Assembly (NCBI GenBank): GCA_900552925.1
Contig: USBH01000003.1
Location: forward strand, 1 to 17,523
Direction: 5' to 3'
Length of the DNA: 17,523 nt
Source: an uncultured Oscillospiraceae bacterium
Lineage (GTDB): Bacteria; Bacillota; Clostridia; Oscillospirales; Acutalibacteraceae
The position numbers and the translations under genes were made by a program. Of the stretch, positions 14,806-17,523 are shown piece by piece (the first letter of the stretch is position 1; the number at the start of each line of letters is the position of its first letter). The notes beneath the pieces are model-generated. The model searched no databases and was not told the DNA's origin. It worked only from the letters and a program-made list of their open reading frames with translations.

Positions 14806-15561
14806 ATGAACAAGGAAAACTATCAGGCGGTCAATTCCGCAGTCATCGACCGGTGGGTCGCAGAAGGCTGGGAATGGGGGAAGCCCATCGACCATGAGAC
14901 GTACCTGCGCGCGAAAGCGGGCGAATGGGACGTTCTCCTCACGCCGACCAAGGCCGTGCCGCACGAATGGTTCGGCGACCTCGCCGGAAAGCGCGTGCTC
15001 GGCCTTGCAAGCGGCGGCGGGCAGCAGATCCCGGTCTTCACCGCGCTTGGCGCCCGCTGCACCGTGCTCGACTACTCGGCAGCGCAGCTCGAAAGCGAGC
15101 GCATGGTCGCCGCGCGCGAGGGCTATGCGGTCGAGTGCGTGCAGGCCGACATGACGAAGCCGCTGCCCTTTGCGGACGCGTCGTTCGACCTGATCTTCCA
15201 CCCGGTCTCGAACTGCTACGTCGAGCAGCTCGACCCGATCTGGCGCGAGTGCGCGCGCGTCCTGAAGCCCGGCGGCGTGCTGCTCGTCGGCTTCGACAAC
15301 GGCTTCAACTACCTGTTCGACGACGACTGGAAAATCTGCCATAAGCTGCCGTTCAACCCGCTGCAGGACGAGGCGCTGTACAAGGCGTCGCTGGAAAACG
15401 ACGACGGCATCCAGTTCTCGCACACGATCGAGGAGGAGATCGGCGGCCAGCTCCGCGCGGGCTTCACGCTGACCGACATCTACCAGGACACGAACGGCTA
15501 CGGCCTGCTGGAGGAATACAACGTGCCGACGTTCTACGCGACGCGGTGCGTGAAAAAATGA
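14806..15561 (+). CDS. Class I SAM-dependent methyltransferase
   Basis: 251-aa methyltransferase of the Methyltransf_11 type. The SAM-binding motif I is VLGLASGGGQ (64-73), an acidic residue D89 follows at the end of strand beta-2 (VLDYS), D115 in QADMTKPLPF contacts the adenine region, and motif post-II is LIFHPVSNCYVE. The motif III region VLKPGGVLLVGFDN is clear. The N-terminal 60 residues (DRWVAEGWEWGKPI) are typical of a Firmicutes subfamily of unknown substrate. The ATG is placed after GGAGGAG. It lies 57 bases after the HAD gene, with a terminator behind, so it is the likely last gene of the operon, although its function need not be linked. Confidence 0.88.
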   Translation: MNKENYQAVNSAVIDRWVAEGWEWGKPIDHETYLRAKAGEWDVLLTPTKAVPHEWFGDLAGKRVLGLASGGGQQIPVFTALGARCTVLDYSAAQLESERMVAAREGYAVECVQADMTKPLPFADASFDLIFHPVSNCYVEQLDPIWRECARVLKPGGVLLVGFDNGFNYLFDDDWKICHKLPFNPLQDEALYKASLENDDGIQFSHTIEEEIGGQLRAGFTLTDIYQDTNGYGLLEEYNVPTFYATRCVKK

Positions 15562-15588
15562 GAAAAGGCGCCGCCCGCGGCGCACGGC

Positions 15589-15635
15589 AAAAACACGGTG
15601 CACGGCCGGAAAACGGCTCTGCGCCGTGTTTTTTC
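15589..15635 (+). terminator. Intrinsic terminator after the methyltransferase gene
   Basis: AAAACACGG near 15590-15598 pairs with CCGTGTTTT (15624-15632), with an inner GGCCG/CGGCT helix, followed by a run of T and TTTTC. It closes the 10.9-15.6 kb operon. Confidence 0.78.
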
Positions 15636-15751
15636 GCTGTTTTCGCGAAAAATTTTTTGAAAATCGAAGAAGAGAAAACGAGAGATAAAAAGAGAAAACA
15701 AAAGAAAACGGGAGATTGCGTTTTGTGGATTAAAAAAAGAGAAAAAATGTG
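15636..15751. other. Gene-free, A- and purine-rich stretch before rplM
   Basis: Part of the 323-base gap between the methyltransferase and rplM. The plus strand is almost only A and G from about 15655 to 15715, in contrast with the GC-rich surroundings. No start codon with a ribosome binding site and no RNA gene was seen. It may raise rplM promoter activity as an A-rich upstream element. Confidence 0.5.
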
Positions 15752-15780
15752 TTGACAAGCCGTTTTCCCTGTGGTAATAT
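15752..15780 (+). promoter_or_regulatory. Near-consensus promoter of rplM-rpsI
   Basis: TTGACA (15752-15757), 17-base spacer, TAATAT (15775-15780). The perfect -35, ideal spacing and A-rich upstream DNA fit a strongly expressed ribosomal protein operon. Confidence 0.88.
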
Positions 15781-15786
15781 CATGGA

Positions 15787-15876
15787 GCGCCCAGCCGGAA
15801 ACGGCGGGTTTTATCGGAAGGTTTCGTATCTTTGCAAAACTGAGATACCGAGCATATTCAAACAATTTTCTGGAGG
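15787..15876 (+). ncRNA. rplM mRNA leader, possible autoregulatory structure
   Basis: About 95 bases of leader. A GCCG-GAAA-CGGC tetraloop hairpin lies at about 15794-15805, and GTATCT / AGATAC can pair between about 15826 and 15849. Firmicutes rplM genes often carry an L13 leader that responds to the ribosomal protein. I cannot confirm membership from sequence alone. Confidence 0.35.
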
Positions 15877-15884
15877 TAAACGCT

Positions 15885-16313
15885 ATGTCCACTTATATGG
15901 CCAAGGCCGGTCAGGTTGACCGCAAATGGTATGTGATCGATGCGGCGGGCAAGCCGCTCGGCCGCGTTGCAGCGCAGGCCGCGGTTCTTCTCCGCGGCAA
16001 GCACAAGCCCACCTTTACCCCGCACGTCGACTGCGGCGACCATGTCATCATCATCAACTGCGCAGAGGCTGTCCTCACCGGCGGCAAGGCGGAGAAGAAG
16101 TACTACTACCGCCACACCGGCTACATCGGCCACCTCAAGGCTGTCCGCTACGACACCCTGATGCGCACGAAGCCGGAAAAGGCAATGGAGCTTGCCGTCC
16201 ACGGCATGATCCCGTCCAACACGATCGGCAGAGCAGCCGAAGCGAGACTCCGCGTCTATGCAGGCAGCGAGCACAAGCACGCTGCGCAGAAGCCGGCTGT
16301 CTGGGAACTTTAA
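15885..16313 (+). CDS. rplM: 50S ribosomal protein L13
   Basis: 142-aa large-subunit ribosomal protein, an early assembly protein that binds 23S rRNA. The full length matches the family (142 in E. coli). Signature stretches are [17 protein letters not shown] at the N-terminus, [17 protein letters not shown], and [11 protein letters not shown] followed by [20 protein letters not shown] lies 7 bases before the ATG. First gene of the two-gene rplM-rpsI operon; 16 bases separate it from rpsI. Confidence 0.98.
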   Translation: MSTYMAKAGQVDRKWYVIDAAGKPLGRVAAQAAVLLRGKHKPTFTPHVDCGDHVIIINCAEAVLTGGKAEKKYYYRHTGYIGHLKAVRYDTLMRTKPEKAMELAVHGMIPSNTIGRAAEARLRVYAGSEHKHAAQKPAVWEL

Positions 16314-16329
16314 TAGGAGGTAAACGAAC

Positions 16330-16731
16330 ATGTACGATAAGGCACCTTATTTCTACGGCACCGGCAGAAGAAAGAGCTCCGTTGCGCGCGTAAGAATTTA
16401 CCAGGGCACGGGCAAGGTCACGATCAACGACCGCGACATCGACGATTACTTCGGCCTTGACACCCTGAAGACCATCGTCCGTCAGCCGCTCGTCCTCACC
16501 GAGACCGACGAGAAGTTCGACGTTGTCTGCCGCGTTGCAGGCGGCGGCGTCACCGGCCAGGCCGGCGCGATCCGCCATGGCATCGCCAGAGCCTTGCTCC
16601 AGTACGATTCTGAGAATCTCCGCCCGATTCTGAAGAAGGCCGGATTCCTGACTCGTGATCCGAGAATGAAGGAACGTAAGAAATACGGCCTCAAGGCTGC
16701 TCGTCGCGCGCCTCAGTTCAGCAAGAGATAA
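16330..16731 (+). CDS. rpsI: 30S ribosomal protein S9
   Basis: 133-aa small-subunit ribosomal protein whose C-terminal tail reaches the P-site tRNA. It has the N-terminal [15 protein letters not shown], the central [21 protein letters not shown] and the conserved basic tail [19 protein letters not shown] precedes the ATG with 8-base spacing. It is cotranscribed with rplM. The gene is intact to its stop, and the DNA of different composition begins just beyond it; the 3' end of rpsI is a known insertion site for integrative elements in streptococci. Confidence 0.98.
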   Translation: MYDKAPYFYGTGRRKSSVARVRIYQGTGKVTINDRDIDDYFGLDTLKTIVRQPLVLTETDEKFDVVCRVAGGGVTGQAGAIRHGIARALLQYDSENLRPILKKAGFLTRDPRMKERKKYGLKAARRAPQFSKR

Positions 16732-16761
16732 CAGGCCCGACAAACCAATTCAAAAATGCTC

Positions 16762-16800
16762 AAAAAGCCCGGAACCATGCGGTTTTCCGGGCTTTTTCCT
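16762..16800 (+). terminator. Intrinsic terminator of rplM-rpsI
   Basis: AAAAAGCCCGGAA (16762-16774) and its complement (16785-16797) form a 13-bp stem with a 10-base loop; T residues end the right arm. It is symmetrical and may work in both directions. Confidence 0.9.
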
Positions 16801-17119
16801 TTCCAAAAAGTCTGTTGTCCTTTGCCCGATTTTGGAAGGATTTGACCTTGCCTGACCCGGTTTTTCTTGATTAATAATGGGGCAACAGGCCCTTTTTGAC
16901 CCCGTTATGATTAAAAAATGGGGCAACTGCGAGCCGAAATCGGGGTGTTTTAGAGGGCATTTTCCCCGTCATTTTTTCGATTCCATGACGGCCTTTGTGA
17001 ACGGTTTTTCTTTTGAAGGGGATGTCCTGATTTGTCAGGATTTGACCAAACCGAATCCAGTTTATCTTGTCCTTCTGAGTTGCCGCTGCTGTGTTTCAAG
17101 TGGATGAACTCTCGCACAT
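16801..17119. other. Repeat-rich gene-free region, candidate mobile-element end
   Basis: About 320 bases of clearly lower GC than the genes to the left, without a convincing gene. It holds inverted repeats TTCCAAAA/TTTTGGAA (16801-16808, 16830-16837), CCGTCAT/ATGACGG (16966-16972, 16985-16991) and TCCTGA/TCAGGA (17025-17030, 17035-17040). It also holds the direct repeat AGGATTTGACC at 16837 and 17037, and a near-tandem pair ending ATGGGGCAAC (16868-16886, 16908-16927). Such clusters are typical of integrase or relaxase binding regions, but no recombinase gene is in view. Confidence 0.45.
16868..16927 (+). repeat. Pair of imperfect 19-20 base direct repeats
   Basis: TGATTAATAATGGGGCAAC (16868-16886) and TGATTAAAAAATGGGGCAAC (16908-16927) differ by a single base change and a one-base insertion, and are spaced about 40 bases apart. 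Confidence 0.75.
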
Positions 17120-17149
17120 TTGCGGCGCAGTGTTCCTTCCATATATACT
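17120..17149 (+). promoter_or_regulatory. Putative promoter of the 54-aa protein gene
   Basis: TTGCGG (17120-17125), 18-base spacer, TATACT (17144-17149), 24 bases before the start codon. Confidence 0.5.
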
Positions 17150-17173
17150 GAAAGCGTAAAGGAGGAACGCCCT

Positions 17174-17338
17174 ATGAAAAAACGGAAATTCAAGATATAC
17201 CTCACCCCCGCCGAAAACAGCATTGTGATCCAGAGCCTTAATCACCTGCGCAATACTATGCTCCGTGAAAACCGGGACACCGGCTGCCTGGATGAACTTC
17301 TGCTCAAAGCCATGTGCGCCCCGGTGAAGAAGATGTAA
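17174..17338 (+). CDS. Small basic protein of the kind found in Firmicutes conjugative elements
   Basis: 54-aa protein beginning MKKRKFKIYLTPAE and ending APVKKM, rich in Lys/Arg at both ends, with a predicted helical middle (NSIVIQSLNHLRNTMLREN) followed by DELLLKAMCAP. I recognise the pattern of short hypothetical proteins (K-F-x-I-Y-L-T ... DE-L-x-K-x-M-x-AP) placed early in integrative conjugative elements of Clostridia, before pcfB/virD4-type genes. The function is unknown; it could be a small DNA-binding or regulatory protein. AAAGGAGG lies 9 bases before the ATG; an in-frame ATG at 17120 has no ribosome binding site. A strong terminator follows, and another gene starts 140 bases downstream. 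Confidence 0.75.
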   Translation: MKKRKFKIYLTPAENSIVIQSLNHLRNTMLRENRDTGCLDELLLKAMCAPVKKM

Positions 17339-17360
17339 AATTACATATCGCTGCCAGATG

Positions 17361-17400
17361 AGCCGCTTATTCTTTTCAGAAAGAGTAAGCGGCTTTTTTC
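17361..17400 (+). terminator. Intrinsic terminator after the 54-aa protein gene
   Basis: Arms 17361-17375 and 17380-17394 form a 15-bp stem (one G-U) with loop TCAG, followed by TTTTTTC. It separates the small gene from the next gene on the same strand and could act as an attenuator. Confidence 0.88.
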
Positions 17401-17428
17401 ATGTCCATCTTTCGGATTTTCTCATACA

Positions 17429-17457
17429 TAGCCGTCCGTCTTGCCAACGGGCGGCTA
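17429..17457 (+). promoter_or_regulatory. Second hairpin in the leader of the last gene
   Basis: TAGCCGTCCGT (17429-17439) pairs with ACGGGCGGCTA (17447-17457), 11 bp with one G-U, loop of 7. No T-run follows, so it is not a terminator; it sits 13 bases before the ribosome binding site of the gene at 17478. Confidence 0.6.
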
Positions 17458-17477
17458 AATCTAAGAAGAAGGAGGAC

Positions 17478-17523
17478 ATGAAAATGCCGGAACAAAGAAG
17501 CCGCCCCAGGGATGGCCGCGTGA
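17478..17523 (+). CDS. Start of an unidentified gene, cut by the window edge
   Basis: AGGAGG sits a few bases before two in-frame ATGs (17478 and 17484). Fifteen codons are visible, MKMPEQRSRPRDGRV, a basic proline-containing start; no stop before the edge. The second ATG has the more usual spacing from AGGAGG. The position after the 54-aa gene suggests a mobile-element gene, but too little is visible for a function. Confidence 0.6.
   Translation, partial: MKMPEQRSRPRDGRV

Noticed and set aside
16877..17107. 76-codon plus-strand open frame in the repeat region after rpsI
   Set aside because: No ribosome binding site before its ATG, and it runs through the direct and inverted repeats. It could be a small element protein if found conserved as protein elsewhere, but the sequence here does not support it.
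16801..17119. CRISPR array
   Set aside because: The repeats are only two or three copies, imperfect and irregularly spaced; no cas genes nearby.

Overview
The window looks like the end of an assembled contig from a GC-rich Clostridia (Firmicutes) genome, probably a gut Oscillospirales-type organism. The evidence is strong G/C preference at third codon positions, AGGAGG-type ribosome binding sites, frequent GTG/TTG starts, an order of genes typical of Clostridia, and an apparent Firmicutes conjugative-element start at the right edge. Bases 1-50 are not genomic: they are an Illumina Nextera i5-side adapter, so biology starts at base 51.

Layout. (1) 51-2954: the N-terminal part of an AraC-type regulator (minus strand, cut off by the contig end), divergent from a GH31 alpha-xylosidase very similar to E. 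coli YicI. (2) 3001-3960: a bidirectional terminator, a GNAT acetyltransferase and a DUF1858 redox-disulfide protein, both minus. (3) 3988-8019: a minus-strand polyamine ABC transporter operon potA-potB-potC-potD. It has a perfect consensus promoter, a dyad operator candidate, and an unusual structured spacer between potC and potD. (4) 8036-9072: a TtcA-like tRNA thiolation enzyme and a lone 5S rRNA gene with its own promoter and terminator. (5) 9148-10836: xylulokinase. (6) 10845-15635: a divergent plus-strand operon. It holds a GlpA-like FAD/[2Fe-2S] oxidoreductase, a second NAD(P)/FAD oxidoreductase, a DUF1667 cysteine protein, a HAD phosphatase and a SAM methyltransferase; the first four genes are tightly coupled or overlap by 4 bases. 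(7) 15752-16797: the rplM-rpsI ribosomal protein operon with a near-consensus promoter and a strong terminator. (8) 16800-17523: DNA of visibly lower GC, with inverted and direct repeats, a 54-aa protein of a kind seen in Firmicutes conjugative elements, two hairpins and the start of another gene. I infer that this is the left end of an integrated element next to rpsI.

How it fits together. The alpha-xylosidase and xylulokinase point to use of xylose from xyloglucan-type oligosaccharides, although no xylose isomerase or sugar transporter is present. The GlpA-like/FAD/DUF1667 set is a recognised clostridial redox trio, usually discussed with glycerol-3-phosphate oxidation. Here it faces a xylulokinase rather than a glycerol kinase, which leaves its substrate open. 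The pot operon imports spermidine/putrescine. No CRISPR array, 16S/23S rRNA or tRNA was seen. The most interesting non-standard signals are the three-way-junction sequence between potC and potD (sharing its end motifs with a hairpin after xylB), the orphan 5S gene, the redox trio with an unusual kinase partner, and the repeat-rich boundary after rpsI.
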